A stretch of 64,000 nucleotides of DNA. Source: CALESS01 sp964405455. Lineage in GTDB: Bacteria > Chloroflexota > Anaerolineae > Anaerolineales > Anaerolineaceae. Each line of letters begins with the position of its first letter. The stretch's first letter is position 1. The notes under the pieces are model-generated. The model was not told the DNA's origin and made no database searches. It saw nothing but the letters and a program-made list of their open reading frames with translations. The translations under genes and the position numbers were made by a program. The stretch spans positions 44,461 to 108,460 of the forward strand of contig CAYOOA010000002.1 in assembly GCA_964405455.1 (NCBI GenBank), in the 5' to 3' direction. This document shows, piece by piece, positions 16,692 to 26,016 of this stretch.

Positions 16692-18647
16692 CTAACGAGG
16701 AGCTGCAATCGCCAAAACATATTCATTCCCCCCCACATAAGTGTAATACTTGTTCACCTGGCTGACGACCCATCGCATCCAGACGTTTTGTTCTTCGCCA
16801 AATGCTTTTTCCTCGTCCGCATATTTCTCTGTGAGCGTGTCAATAATGATCAAACTCCACTTATGTTCAGCCAATTGAGCGTAAAATTGTTGAAAGTACG
16901 GCTCGTTTTCTGACATGGCCATTTCCATCATCCAAACCATTTCATATTTTGGTTCCGGGAGAATCCCTGGATAACGATTGATTGCCAACATTTGGGTTTG
17001 CGAAATAAAGAGGATTGGTTTCCCAGTGGCTTGAGCTTTTGCAATCTTTTCATTAACCTCTGTATTCAAATCTGCAATTTTAACGGGCGTAATCGGAACC
17101 CTGAAGGGAATGTAAAGCATTTGACTTACGATCGGAAGAATGATGATCCAAGCCAAAAGCCACATCGGGATCTTTTGCCAGTGAACCTGTTGGTTTTCTG
17201 GAGTTATCTTGCGACAAATGAAATAAACCCCACAAATAATTAAAAGAACAAAAAATGCATCCAGATTATGCAAATTATTACCCCCGCCAATTTTGGTGGA
17301 TACCACCAATCCTCCCAGGCCGGTTACAAGAAATATTGCAAATATCGCAAACCTTCTCCAAATATGCAATCCATTCCAGGCGAGCACCTTCCAGCCCACC
17401 AGAACTAACATTCCGCTGGAAACAATCAGTAATCCAGGAAGGATTCCAATGGGATTTGTCGCAGTTGGCATCAATCTTTCCCACAACAATGGAGACTGAA
17501 GGGCTGTTTGCGAAAAGATCGAGGACTGTCCAGTTACTATCAGGAAAATTCGATTCGTTACCAAGCTAATGCCAACACTGGAGCCAACCCAGACAATCGG
17601 CTTCCAAAAATAGCGCCAGAATTTTCCCTCATAGGGGACCTCTAGTAGATAGACAAATGAAGCCAATAAGCCCGCCATTGGATACCAGTTGAGCCTGGAA
17701 AGTCCAGCCCAAATCGAAGCCAGCAGAATGACAACAAATGTTTTCCAAAAGCTTCGAGGGCGAAATCCCAAAAAGATGATGATTGGTATGACCAGCAAAT
17801 TGAAATAGACCGGGGCTTGGTTAAGGAATGAAAAGACCCAGAAAATCACTATCAATCTGGGCAATAGATCAGATAAACCCACCCGTTTTATCAAGACCAA
17901 AGCCATCAATAGTGGAAAGATGACCCAGAGAATTGAATTCCACAATCTATGAATCAGCAAAGGTAAATTTCCAGGTAGAAAGAAGGGAAGGGATTGCAAT
18001 ATAGCCAGGGAAGGATTGATGGTTGGCCAACCAACTGGATACCCCCAAACTTTTATTCCTGCAATCTGGGCTGCGTTAAAGAAAATCATTCCTTCAGACC
18101 AGGTTTGACTGAACGGATAATCTGTCACCTGGCTAAAAATAACTCCCGCTTGTAAAAGGAAACCTACGCTGGTAAATCCGGCAGCCAACCAGAAAAGTAA
18201 ACCCCGCTTCGGCCAACCGGATGTCAATAATAAGCCAGCCATCAATCCGGATAGCCATATGATCAGTCCCTGGACAAACCATCCAGTCTGATATCGATAA
18301 TACTTGCCGAATGTGATAAACACTAGGAAAAAAGCATCCAAAACGACAAGTATTATTATGAAAAGTTTGTGTCTGGAGAACCACTCACCAATTTTTTGAG
18401 TTTGTTTACTTAGCAGGTAAGCCAGCTTACTGAAAGTAATTACGGCCAATCCAGCAACCGCCACTGCCATGAGAATTTCGACCACGGAGACGCCAATTTG
18501 CCAGAAACGAACGCCCATGACCTCTGCAGCAGTCAGCACTTTTCTCAACTGGAGGACAGCAAGAAACAAAAGCAGGGCTGATGAACCTGTTATGAGGCGC
18601 GTTTTGATTATTGAATTCATTTCTGGCTCATGCAGTGTCTGTCTCAT
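16692..18647 (-). CDS. AT-rich polytopic membrane protein, GT-C-like
   Basis: A 651-residue protein with about a dozen hydrophobic spans and a C-terminal soluble domain of about 130 residues (from around LNTEVNEKIAKAQATGKPILFIS), the general shape of dolichyl-phosphate-mannose-type or ArnT-like GT-C proteins. No family motif is certain. ATG at 18647 is given, but an internal ATG at 18620 (MNSIIKTRL) is equally plausible; neither has a strong ribosome-binding site. Codon use and base composition are visibly more AT-rich than operon B upstream or ddh downstream, and it is flanked by AT-rich spacers, suggesting separate acquisition. It may be a late gene of operon B or a monocistronic unit. Probably acts on surface glycans; substrate unknown. 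Confidence 0.6.
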   Translation of the reverse strand: MRQTLHEPEMNSIIKTRLITGSSALLLFLAVLQLRKVLTAAEVMGVRFWQIGVSVVEILMAVAVAGLAVITFSKLAYLLSKQTQKIGEWFSRHKLFIIILVVLDAFFLVFITFGKYYRYQTGWFVQGLIIWLSGLMAGLLLTSGWPKRGLLFWLAAGFTSVGFLLQAGVIFSQVTDYPFSQTWSEGMIFFNAAQIAGIKVWGYPVGWPTINPSLAILQSLPFFLPGNLPLLIHRLWNSILWVIFPLLMALVLIKRVGLSDLLPRLIVIFWVFSFLNQAPVYFNLLVIPIIIFLGFRPRSFWKTFVVILLASIWAGLSRLNWYPMAGLLASFVYLLEVPYEGKFWRYFWKPIVWVGSSVGISLVTNRIFLIVTGQSSIFSQTALQSPLLWERLMPTATNPIGILPGLLIVSSGMLVLVGWKVLAWNGLHIWRRFAIFAIFLVTGLGGLVVSTKIGGGNNLHNLDAFFVLLIICGVYFICRKITPENQQVHWQKIPMWLLAWIIILPIVSQMLYIPFRVPITPVKIADLNTEVNEKIAKAQATGKPILFISQTQMLAINRYPGILPEPKYEMVWMMEMAMSENEPYFQQFYAQLAEHKWSLIIIDTLTEKYADEEKAFGEEQNVWMRWVVSQVNKYYTYVGGNEYVLAIAAPR

Positions 18648-18828
18648 TATTGGTGGGTTTTCTACACAAATTTAACCTATGGCGGTGTCCTGGCAAAAAA
18701 ACGGCTTATTCACCACCAAATATCGGACCTAATTTTTCAAGCCAACTTTGAGACAGACACCTCAAAATATTAAGTTTGATGAATAAACATCCAACCGGAC
18801 ACTATATTCAGATAGTTTTTATATTAAC

Positions 18829-20019
18829 CTATCCGCCAAAATAGCGGATCGTCTGCGCCAGCAAGTCAGCCTGCCTTTCGGCTACATCCATATCCCAGTA
18901 ATTGGTCTTGAACTGGAACAGGCGCGGCTGCAGCGATTCTGCCACCGGCATCAGGCCTTTTTCAAATTGCTGCCACTGATAATCCATGATTCTCTTGCCC
19001 TTAAAGACCGGCTCGAGGTGGGTGAGCTGCCAGCAGGCATACACACCGTCCCCGCCCAGCTCACGGTACTTGGTGCGGAAATCGTACCAGGAGAAGGGCA
19101 CGGATTCATCCAGTTTGAAAACGGTCGTCCAGTAGGAGTGGACAACATAATCCGGCACATACTGCGGGATGAACCACTTGGTGCCTTTGGCCGCATCCAG
19201 GAAGAGGCGGGCCACGGCCTTGCGGAATTCAACCAGCTCTTCCAGGCGCTCCGTCTGGCCCAGGGAGACTGCTGCGCACAGCTCGGCCATGCGGTAGTTG
19301 AACCCTACCGAAGCGTGCCGTTCGTATGTTGGATCCTGGATGGTGTCCTTGGTGATTTTGCCCTTGCCGGCGCCGGCTTTGACCGCGGCATAGCCCAGGC
19401 TGTTAAAGCGCCGGATTCCATCCGCCAGTTCATCATCATTGGTGGTGACCATGCCGCCTTCGCCGGCGGTCATGTGCTTGCTGGATTGGAAGGAAAACGA
19501 GCTGGCGTGCCCGATGCTGCCGATCACGCGGCCCTTGTAGTAGCCCAGGAAGCACTGGGCGTCATCTTCCAGGACGAACAGGTTGTGGCGGGCGGCCACA
19601 TCCATGATGCCGTCCATATCCGGGGACATGCCGTAAATGGAAACCGGGATGATGGCCCTGGTGCGCGGGGTGATGTTCTTTTCAATCTCGGCCGCGGAAA
19701 TCGTCCAGGTACGCGGATCGAGATCGGCGAAGACCGGCAGCGCCCCGGCATGGCAAACCGCAAAGGAGGTACTGGACATGGTCAGCGGGGGCACGATGAC
19801 CTCATCCCCCGGGCCAATACCCCTGGCAGCCAGGGCAGCATGCATGGTGGCCGTGCCATTAACGAAAGAAATGGCATACTTGGAGTTGAATTTTTCGGCG
19901 AATTCAGACTCCAGGCGCTTGGTCATCATGCTGCCCTTGGAGGTGCGGAACTGGGTATCCAGCACTTCCAGGACGTAATTCCGTTCGAGTTCAGTAACGC
20001 GTTGAATCTGTCTTTTCAT
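18829..20019 (-). CDS. DegT/DnrJ/EryC1 sugar aminotransferase
   Basis: A PLP-dependent aminotransferase of about 396 residues. FVNGTATMHAALAARGIGPGDEVIVP and SFQSSKHMTAGEGGM (PLP lysine in SSKH) identify the sugar aminotransferase family. The Lys motif differs from PseC (usually HPVK), so the product need not be a pseudaminic precursor. ATG at 20019 is chosen because GAGGAG lies six bases upstream; a TTG 18 bases further up would put that ribosome-binding site inside the gene. It follows the cytidylyltransferase gene by about 37 bp, within operon B, and probably aminates the keto-sugar made by PseB or the oxidoreductase. Confidence 0.8.
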   Translation of the reverse strand: MKRQIQRVTELERNYVLEVLDTQFRTSKGSMMTKRLESEFAEKFNSKYAISFVNGTATMHAALAARGIGPGDEVIVPPLTMSSTSFAVCHAGALPVFADLDPRTWTISAAEIEKNITPRTRAIIPVSIYGMSPDMDGIMDVAARHNLFVLEDDAQCFLGYYKGRVIGSIGHASSFSFQSSKHMTAGEGGMVTTNDDELADGIRRFNSLGYAAVKAGAGKGKITKDTIQDPTYERHASVGFNYRMAELCAAVSLGQTERLEELVEFRKAVARLFLDAAKGTKWFIPQYVPDYVVHSYWTTVFKLDESVPFSWYDFRTKYRELGGDGVYACWQLTHLEPVFKGKRIMDYQWQQFEKGLMPVAESLQPRLFQFKTNYWDMDVAERQADLLAQTIRYFGG

Positions 20020-20056
20020 GGTTGGCTCCTCAATCAAGACTCAATTTCATGATTTA

Positions 20057-20851
20057 TCAGGCCTGGCTATCGCCTTTGGCCTCTTTGGCATCCTGCTGCA
20101 GGGAAAGCAAATACCCGGCGTTACGCACCTTGCCCTGGTTGATCTCCAGCAATTGCGGCTCGCGGGTCAGCAAGGCCAGGATTTCATCCATCAGGAAAAT
20201 CTGGCCGTGATACAACCGGGCATAAATCTCACGGGTAAAGCGCAAATCTTCTTCGTAATCCAGTGTCCAACGCAGGGCGGAAAGGTCACGCTCGTAACGC
20301 ACGTTGAAGATGTTGAATTTATCCGGGTTTTTCCAGATGTAGGGGGTCACATGCTCCCGTTCGGAGGTGAGCCTGGCCTCATTCCAGGCCCGCTGCAGGG
20401 CTTTGAATGTGAAAACCTCGATATCCAGCCCTTCCGGGTAGGTTGGCTCAATCGTATTGCTGGCGTAGTCCAGCCCTGCATGATCCAGAAGATGGTTGAC
20501 CACGCGGTCGATCACCTGCGGATCCTTGAAGGGGTCATCGGCGGTCACGCGGACGATCACATCCGCCTTTGAGAGAACCGCCGCCTGGTAATATCGATCC
20601 AGCACATCGTTGGCGCTGCCGGCATAAGCGATCGCGCCGTACTGCTTGGCAACTTCCAGCAAGGGCTTATCGATTTCTTCCGTGGTGGTCGCCAGGACAA
20701 TGGCAGCCACCGTCCGGCTGGCGCGGGTGCGCTCGATCACATGCCCGATGAGCGGCTTGCCGCTGATATCGGCCAGGGTTTTACCCGGCAGCCGGGAAGA
20801 CCCCATGCGGGCTTGGATGATGGCAACAACGCGGGGTTTCTTTTCGCTCAT
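20057..20851 (-). CDS. SpsF-like cytidylyltransferase
   Basis: A 264-residue nucleotidyltransferase. VVAIIQARMGSSRLPGKTL is the N-terminal signature of the SpsF/PseF/NeuA-like CMP-sugar transferases, and VRVTADDPFKDP carries the metal-binding acidic pair. B. subtilis SpsF acts in spore-coat polysaccharide synthesis and PseF activates pseudaminic acid with CTP. No nonulosonate synthase (PseI/NeuB/SpsE) is present in the window, so the sugar acid it activates is undefined. ATG at 20851 overlaps the stop of the oxidoreductase gene by 4 bp. A CMP-activated donor would suit the KpsC/S-like GT-B encoded in the same operon, which is an inference. Confidence 0.8.
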   Translation of the reverse strand: MSEKKPRVVAIIQARMGSSRLPGKTLADISGKPLIGHVIERTRASRTVAAIVLATTTEEIDKPLLEVAKQYGAIAYAGSANDVLDRYYQAAVLSKADVIVRVTADDPFKDPQVIDRVVNHLLDHAGLDYASNTIEPTYPEGLDIEVFTFKALQRAWNEARLTSEREHVTPYIWKNPDKFNIFNVRYERDLSALRWTLDYEEDLRFTREIYARLYHGQIFLMDEILALLTREPQLLEINQGKVRNAGYLLSLQQDAKEAKGDSQA

Positions 20852-21852
20852 AAATCAATCACCTTTCGTTCTTCGGCAGCCTGGCGGGCAGCCAGGGCCA
20901 GGACCAGGACTTTGGTTCCTTCATTCACATCCGCGGCGGAAGGTTCCTCCCCTTCCAGCAGGCGGAAGAAGTGGCGCATTTGGTCCAGGTACATGGTGTT
21001 GGCTTCGTACTTGGGCCATTCCAGGCTTTGCCAGCATTTCTCTGCTGCGGTGTACCAGCGCACCGTGTGATTTTGGAAGCTCCACTGGATGGTGCCCTGG
21101 TCGCCAACCACTTCGAAACTGCAATCATACGTCCGGCGGACGTAATCCACATGGACCGTACCGAAATAGCCGCCGGCAAAGCGGAAGAGCAAGTCCACCG
21201 TATCTTCGGTATTGATCTCCAGGTCGCTCAGCTTGCCGATCAGGGCAGCCACACTGCTCACATCGCCCAGCAGCCAGCGCACATAATCCAGCTCGTGGAT
21301 GCGGTCCAGCAGGACGCCGCCGCCCAATTCCCGCCGGGCGGAGTAGCCCTGGCGGTAATCTTCCCACGGATGCCAGTCCGGCAGGTACTGGCCGAACTGC
21401 GCCCGCGCCGAGACGATATTCCCAACCGTTCCAGCCTGCAGCAATTGCTTGACTTTTTGCAGACCGGGATGAAAACGGAAGTTACATCCCACCAGGGTAT
21501 GCAGGTGGTTGAGCCGGGTGACAGTATCCAGGCGGTCCAGGCCATCCAGGCTGGTGGCGATGGGTTTCTCAATGAATAAGTGACAGCCGGCTTGGGCTGC
21601 CTGCAGGGATTGTTCCAGGTGTAAACGGGTGGGAGAACAGATCAGCGCCGCCCGAATGCCCTGCCCCAATGCTTCGTCGAAATCAGCATAAACCGGTACA
21701 TGAAATTTTTCGGCCACTTCGTGGCGGCGCTCTTCCACCGGGTCAAAGGCTATGACATGCTGCGCACCCAATGCCTGCAGGTTGCCCAGGTGCCTCCGGC
21801 CAATGGAGCCGCAGCCCACCACCAGGAACTTCCCTTGCGGTACGTTTTCCAT
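20848..21852 (-). CDS. Gfo/Idh/MocA-family sugar oxidoreductase
   Basis: A 334-residue protein. FLVVGCGSIGRRHLGNLQALG is the N-terminal NAD(P)-binding fold, and FIEKPIA is the EKP motif carrying the conserved lysine of the family. The C-terminal sheet domain includes GGGVLLDRIHELDYVRWLLG. Such enzymes oxidise or reduce hydroxyls of nucleotide sugars, for example making 3-keto intermediates for aminotransferases. Located between pseB (12 bp upstream) and the cytidylyltransferase gene (4-bp overlap) in operon B; with the DegT aminotransferase it could introduce an amino group. Confidence 0.8.
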   Translation of the reverse strand: MENVPQGKFLVVGCGSIGRRHLGNLQALGAQHVIAFDPVEERRHEVAEKFHVPVYADFDEALGQGIRAALICSPTRLHLEQSLQAAQAGCHLFIEKPIATSLDGLDRLDTVTRLNHLHTLVGCNFRFHPGLQKVKQLLQAGTVGNIVSARAQFGQYLPDWHPWEDYRQGYSARRELGGGVLLDRIHELDYVRWLLGDVSSVAALIGKLSDLEINTEDTVDLLFRFAGGYFGTVHVDYVRRTYDCSFEVVGDQGTIQWSFQNHTVRWYTAAEKCWQSLEWPKYEANTMYLDQMRHFFRLLEGEEPSAADVNEGTKVLVLALAARQAAEERKVIDL

Positions 21853-21864
21853 TCGCGGGGTTGC

Positions 21865-22863
21865 TTAACTCAAACCAAGCATGGCGCGCATCTCTTCAAT
21901 GCTCAGCCACTGGGGATTATTATCGCTGCTGTAACGGAAATCCTCCGGGCAGCGCTGGCCTTCACTGGCCATACGGTAGCCGGCTGGATTTAAGCTGGCG
22001 TACTCAGGCAGGATGGTAAAGTGGGTGCCATTTTCCACCGTGTTACGGGCTTCATCCTCGGTCACCAGCACCTCATGCAGCTTTTCACCGGGGCGGATGC
22101 CAATGACATCAATCTCGCATTCCGGTCCAATCGCCCTGGCCAGGTCGGAGACCCGCATTGAGGGGATCTTGGGGACGAAGATTTCGCCGCCCTGCATCCA
22201 CTGCAGGCTGTTCAGCACCAGTTCCACACCCTGTTCCAGGGTGATCCAGAAACGGGTCATGCGCAAATCGGTCACCGGCAGGCGGCCGGACTTTTTCAAT
22301 TCCATGAACAAGGGCACCACGCTGCCGCGGCTGCCCATCACATTGCCGTAGCGTACTACGGCAAAGCGGGTTGGGCCGCCACCCACATAGGAATTGCCGG
22401 CCACGAATAACTTTTCCGCCGCCAGCTTGGTGGCACCGTACAGGTTAATCGGATTAACGGCCTTGTCAGTGCTGAGAGCCACCACCCGGCTGACATGCCG
22501 GTCAATGGCCATATCAATAATATTGGCGGCGCCCATGATGTTTGTCTTGATCGCTTCCAGCGGATTGTACTCCGCGGTCGGCACCTGCTTGAGGGCAGCC
22601 GCATGGACCACCACATCCACGCCGTCAAAAGCCCGGCTTAGCCGCTCGCGGTCGCGCACATCCCCAATGAAATAACGCATCGCCGGATAACGATCCTCCG
22701 GGAATTGTTTGCGCATCTCGTATTGCTTGAGCTCATCGCGACTGAAAATAATCAACTTGCGCGGCTGGTAATGCCCCAGGACAATTTCGGTGAATTTCCG
22801 GCCAAAAGAGCCGGTGCCACCGGTGACAAGGATTACTTTTCCATCAATCCAATTTTCTGCCAT
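21865..22863 (-). CDS. pseB: UDP-GlcNAc 4,6-dehydratase, inverting (PseB-like)
   Basis: A 332-residue extended SDR. VTGGTGSFGRKF is the cofactor site, and IIFSRDELKQYEMRKQF, VVHAAALKQVPTAEYNP and LSTDKAVNPINLYGATKL are PseB/FlaA1 hallmarks. The family converts UDP-GlcNAc to a UDP-4-keto-6-deoxy-L-arabino-hexose, the first step of pseudaminic acid and related amino sugars. ATG at 22863 is chosen because GGTGAGG lies about eight bases upstream; an earlier start at 22902 would overlap the preceding gene. Its neighbours provide oxidation, CMP activation and amination functions, but PseH, PseG and PseI homologues are absent, so the final product is uncertain. Confidence 0.9.
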   Translation of the reverse strand: MAENWIDGKVILVTGGTGSFGRKFTEIVLGHYQPRKLIIFSRDELKQYEMRKQFPEDRYPAMRYFIGDVRDRERLSRAFDGVDVVVHAAALKQVPTAEYNPLEAIKTNIMGAANIIDMAIDRHVSRVVALSTDKAVNPINLYGATKLAAEKLFVAGNSYVGGGPTRFAVVRYGNVMGSRGSVVPLFMELKKSGRLPVTDLRMTRFWITLEQGVELVLNSLQWMQGGEIFVPKIPSMRVSDLARAIGPECEIDVIGIRPGEKLHEVLVTEDEARNTVENGTHFTILPEYASLNPAGYRMASEGQRCPEDFRYSSDNNPQWLSIEEMRAMLGLS

Positions 22864-22886
22864 TGAAAATACCTCACCAAACAGGA

Positions 22887-24488
22887 TCAAGCCCCATCCC
22901 ACCGGACCGGCTCACCGGCCAGGTAGCTAAAAGTGGGGCCATATTGTTCCAGACCTTCCGGGCTGAATACCTGGTCCAACGGGTGGGAGCGGTAATCATC
23001 CCACAGGCGCACCAGGTGCCACGGGAAGGGCTGGGGAAATTCAAAAAAGAAGGAATAGGCATATTGCCAGGCGCGGTCCACCTGTTCATGGGTAAGGTGA
23101 TGATCACGGCTGCGATCGAGCATGGCGCCAAGCATTTTGAAATAGGCCACCCAGGTATCCGGGTCGGAGGTAAACCCACGCCCCCGGTAATGTGTCCGGC
23201 CGGCCACCACCACCGGCAGGCCTTTCATGGCCATTTCCAGGCCGACGGTGCTGGTGTACACCACACCCAGATCGGCTACTTCAAACAGGTCATAGGTATT
23301 CAGCCGGTCGCGCGCCCCCACCAGGTGTATATTTTCCGGCAGACGTGGAAACACTTCATGAACCACATTGGCGATGGAACACCGTTCGGTTAGCTGCTCA
23401 CCGGGATGCACCCGGACAACCAGCTGCACATCCGGGCGGCCGGCGAAGTATTGCAGGGTGCGTTCCACCCACTCAGTCATGGAACGGCTGAAGAGGTTGC
23501 GCCCCAGGGTAAGACTCTCCCCAATAACATTGGTGGCCAGAAGACAAACCGGGCGTTCATCCAGCTTTAACTCAGCCCGGGCGTTTTCACCGCCCTGGGC
23601 TGGAATGCCCTGCCAGGGCCTGGTGAAGTTTTCCCATGCGCTGGCCTGTTGGCGGGCTGTGAACAACGAGCGCATGCGCTCAATTTGCTCTTGCGTTAAC
23701 GGATTGCCCTGGCGCGCCTTCCACATCTGGTCAGTATCCTGGCGCAGGATCTCGTCATTCTGGGCCAGCCAGATACGTCCGCGCTGGTTGCCAAACTCAT
23801 ACGTTACGGTTGGAATCCCCAGGTGGCGCGCCACCCGGTAAATCACACCCATCTCCTGGATCAGTCCGTTTGGTACCACCACCAGGTCCGGGCGGTTGCT
23901 TTTAAAATAGGCCATTGCAATTCGGGCTGCAGTCTCATTCCGCTCCAGGCGCAGCTTGAACAACTCCGAAGTTATGTCCACATCCTCCACCTGGGTCGAA
24001 TACTGGCAGTCAAACTGGCTGATCTGGTGAACAGCCTCGCGAATTGGCTCCGGTAAGGGCAGGTAAGAGGGGCGCAGCTTGGCAAAGGAGACGATATCCA
24101 GGTACGGGGAGGTTTGATCCAGGATGCGGTCAGTGTAGAGGTTCAAACGACGCAAGTCAAACCGGTTGACCGGCGTGTGCCAATCAGCATACGGTAAGAA
24201 CCCCAGGGAAACACGGTGACCGGCCGTCGCCAGGGAAAGCCCCAGCAGCGTGGCCTGTTCGATCCAGTAATGTAATGAGGCAAACAGGAAGATGCGTTTG
24301 CCACTGGGCGGTTTTCCGTTCAACACGCTTACCCGGGGCATGATCTCCGGCAGCATCTCCTGCAGATGACGCAGCGAATAGCGGCTCTGCAATTCCCCAC
24401 CCTGGCGGAACAGCCAGTACAACTCAGCCGTAAAAGGAATCTGACCGAGCAAGCTCTTTAAAGCCTCTTTCCCGTTGGACCCTGCCAT
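22887..24488 (-). CDS. GT-B glycosyltransferase, capsule-synthesis type (paralogue 2)
   Basis: A 533-residue soluble protein, colinear and of identical length with the protein at 2850-4451. Conserved blocks include FDLRRLNLYTDRIL, WLAQNDEILRQDTDQMW, LLATNVIGESLTLGRNLF, FAGRPDVQLVVRVHPGE and TSTVGLEMAMKGLPVVVAG. The C-terminal VHPGE and the TxGxE loop are the likely donor-binding site of a GT-B fold of the capsule polysaccharide synthesis type. It lies between fcl and pseB in operon B. Because both paralogues follow the same regulator type, they may add equivalent residues in two different glycans, or the same residue to alternative acceptors. Sugar donor unknown. Confidence 0.7.
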   Translation of the reverse strand: MAGSNGKEALKSLLGQIPFTAELYWLFRQGGELQSRYSLRHLQEMLPEIMPRVSVLNGKPPSGKRIFLFASLHYWIEQATLLGLSLATAGHRVSLGFLPYADWHTPVNRFDLRRLNLYTDRILDQTSPYLDIVSFAKLRPSYLPLPEPIREAVHQISQFDCQYSTQVEDVDITSELFKLRLERNETAARIAMAYFKSNRPDLVVVPNGLIQEMGVIYRVARHLGIPTVTYEFGNQRGRIWLAQNDEILRQDTDQMWKARQGNPLTQEQIERMRSLFTARQQASAWENFTRPWQGIPAQGGENARAELKLDERPVCLLATNVIGESLTLGRNLFSRSMTEWVERTLQYFAGRPDVQLVVRVHPGEQLTERCSIANVVHEVFPRLPENIHLVGARDRLNTYDLFEVADLGVVYTSTVGLEMAMKGLPVVVAGRTHYRGRGFTSDPDTWVAYFKMLGAMLDRSRDHHLTHEQVDRAWQYAYSFFFEFPQPFPWHLVRLWDDYRSHPLDQVFSPEGLEQYGPTFSYLAGEPVRWDGA

Positions 24489-24531
24489 TAAACCTACTTT
24501 CCGTTATTCCCGGTAAAACCTCAACCTGATT

Positions 24532-25488
24532 TCAAGCCTGGAGGGTGCTGCGGTACCATTCAATGGTGCGGTGCAGGCCTTCCTCAAAATTAACCTTCGC
24601 CCGGAAGCCAAAGCGCTCCGCCGCCCGGCTGGTATCCAGGGCGCGGCGCGGTTGGCCGTTGGGTTTATCCTTATCGAAAACCATCTGGCCTTCAAAACCG
24701 GTCAGCCGGGCAATCGTCAGGGCCAGGTCCTTGATGGAAATCTCAAAACCAGAGCCGATGTTGACCGGGTCGGGATCATTGTATCGTTCAGCGGCCAGCA
24801 GGATGCCTTCTGCGGCATCCTCTACATACACAAACTCACGCGTCGGCGAACCATCCCCCCAGACGACCAATTCGCGGGTTCCGCTGGCTTTGGCTTCCAG
24901 GCATTTGCGGATGAGGGCCGGGATGACATGGCTGGAGCGGGGATCAAAATTATCCCGCGGCCCGTATAGGTTGACCGGCAGCAGAAAAATGGCGTTATAA
25001 CCGTACTGCTGGCGGTACGCCTGGGCCTGGACAAGCAGCATTTTCTTGGCCAGCCCGTAGGGAGCGTTGGTCTCTTCCGGATATCCATTCCAGATATCAT
25101 CCTCGCGGAAGGGCACCGGTGTGAACTTGGGGTAGGCGCAAACCGTGCCGATGGCGACGAACTTTTCAACGCCCGTCTGCCAGGCCTGGTGGATCAGTTG
25201 GACACCCATCATCAGGTTATTATAGAAAAATTCCGCGGGATGTTCCCGGTTAGCCCCGATACCGCCCACCTGGGCGGCCAGGTGAATGATCACATCCGGG
25301 CGGGCATCTGCCAGCATGCGCTGGATGGCTTGCGGGTCAACCAGGTCATAGTTTTCAACAGTAGGGATGAAAATATCCTTAGCGCCCCGCTCACGCAATT
25401 TGGCTGTGACAAAAGAACCCAGGAATCCAGCTCCGCCGGTAACGCAGACGCGGCGATTTTTCCAGAACTCGTGCGAATCAGGGAACAA
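24532..25488 (-). CDS. fcl: GDP-L-fucose synthase
   Basis: An extended SDR of about 318 residues. VCVTGGAGFLGSF binds NADP. The blocks HLAAQVGGIGANREHPAEFF, GTVCAYPKFTPVPF, YGLAKKM (catalytic Tyr and Lys) and GDGSPTREFVYVEDAAEGI are diagnostic for Fcl/WcaG, the bifunctional epimerase/reductase that turns GDP-4-keto-6-deoxymannose into GDP-L-fucose. The partner Gmd is not in the window. TTG at 25488 is chosen because AGGAGG lies seven bases upstream, overlapping the last codons of the regulator gene; an ATG at 25506 would instead bury that site. Second gene of operon B. Confidence 0.88.
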   Translation of the reverse strand: MFPDSHEFWKNRRVCVTGGAGFLGSFVTAKLRERGAKDIFIPTVENYDLVDPQAIQRMLADARPDVIIHLAAQVGGIGANREHPAEFFYNNLMMGVQLIHQAWQTGVEKFVAIGTVCAYPKFTPVPFREDDIWNGYPEETNAPYGLAKKMLLVQAQAYRQQYGYNAIFLLPVNLYGPRDNFDPRSSHVIPALIRKCLEAKASGTRELVVWGDGSPTREFVYVEDAAEGILLAAERYNDPDPVNIGSGFEISIKDLALTIARLTGFEGQMVFDKDKPNGQPRRALDTSRAAERFGFRAKVNFEEGLHRTIEWYRSTLQA

Positions 25489-25490
25489 GA

Positions 25491-25967
25491 TTAATCCTCC
25501 TGCCATTCCACAAAGATTTTCAGATGCTCCACGCGCAAAACCGGCAATCCCGGTTCATCCTCAACCAGGAAACCGTTTTCCAGGCAGGTCAGCCGGCAGA
25601 TCTCGGCTACATCGCCGTCATCTCCAGCCAGGCGGATCCGCTTGTGCCCGTTGCGGCGAACCTCATCCAGCGCCTGAAGCGAGCGCTCCCGCGCCAGCCG
25701 GTAGAGCCGGAACTGGTTATTGATGTAATCCATGGTCAATCGGGCGCGCAGCCCGATCCCTTCGGGGGTGATGAGATAGCGCAATTTGCGTCGTTCAGCC
25801 CGGCGGACCTTGACATACCCCTTGGCCACCAGGCGCTTGAGGTGCCAGTTGATCGTCCCGATGGCCACCCCCAGTTGGGCGGCAAGCGAAGCCTGCGTCG
25901 CATCCGGGTCTTTCTCGATGCAATCGAGGATGATCAAATCTCGGTCGTAATCCAGGGCGGAATCCAT
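25491..25967 (-). CDS. MarR/EPS-type winged-helix regulator of operon B
   Basis: A 158-residue protein, first gene of operon B. TQASLAAQLGVAIGTINWHL is the helix-turn-helix, almost identical to that of the regulator at 6561-7046, and the C-terminal IRLAGDDGDVAEICRLTCLE matches its extra domain. ATG at 25967 aligns exactly with the start of the paralogue (RDL at residues 9-11 in both); a TTG twelve bases upstream is possible. It ends 2 bp before the TTG of fcl. Near-identical recognition helices and near-identical promoters suggest the two regulators can bind each other's sites. Confidence 0.8.
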   Translation of the reverse strand: MDSALDYDRDLIILDCIEKDPDATQASLAAQLGVAIGTINWHLKRLVAKGYVKVRRAERRKLRYLITPEGIGLRARLTMDYINNQFRLYRLARERSLQALDEVRRNGHKRIRLAGDDGDVAEICRLTCLENGFLVEDEPGLPVLRVEHLKIFVEWQED

Positions 25968-25987
25968 TTCAATATTCAACGGGTTGA

Positions 25988-26016
25988 ATTATAACCGCAT
26001 CCCCCCTGCAGGGCAA
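25988..26016 (-). promoter_or_regulatory. Sigma-70-type promoter of operon B
   Basis: On the minus strand TTGCCC (26016-26011), exactly 17 bp, TATAAT (25993-25988). Downstream is an inverted repeat TTCAAcccgTTGAA and then AATATTG, matching the operon A promoter base for base except for two or three positions. The start codon follows within about 20 bases, so the leader is very short. Confidence 0.7.
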
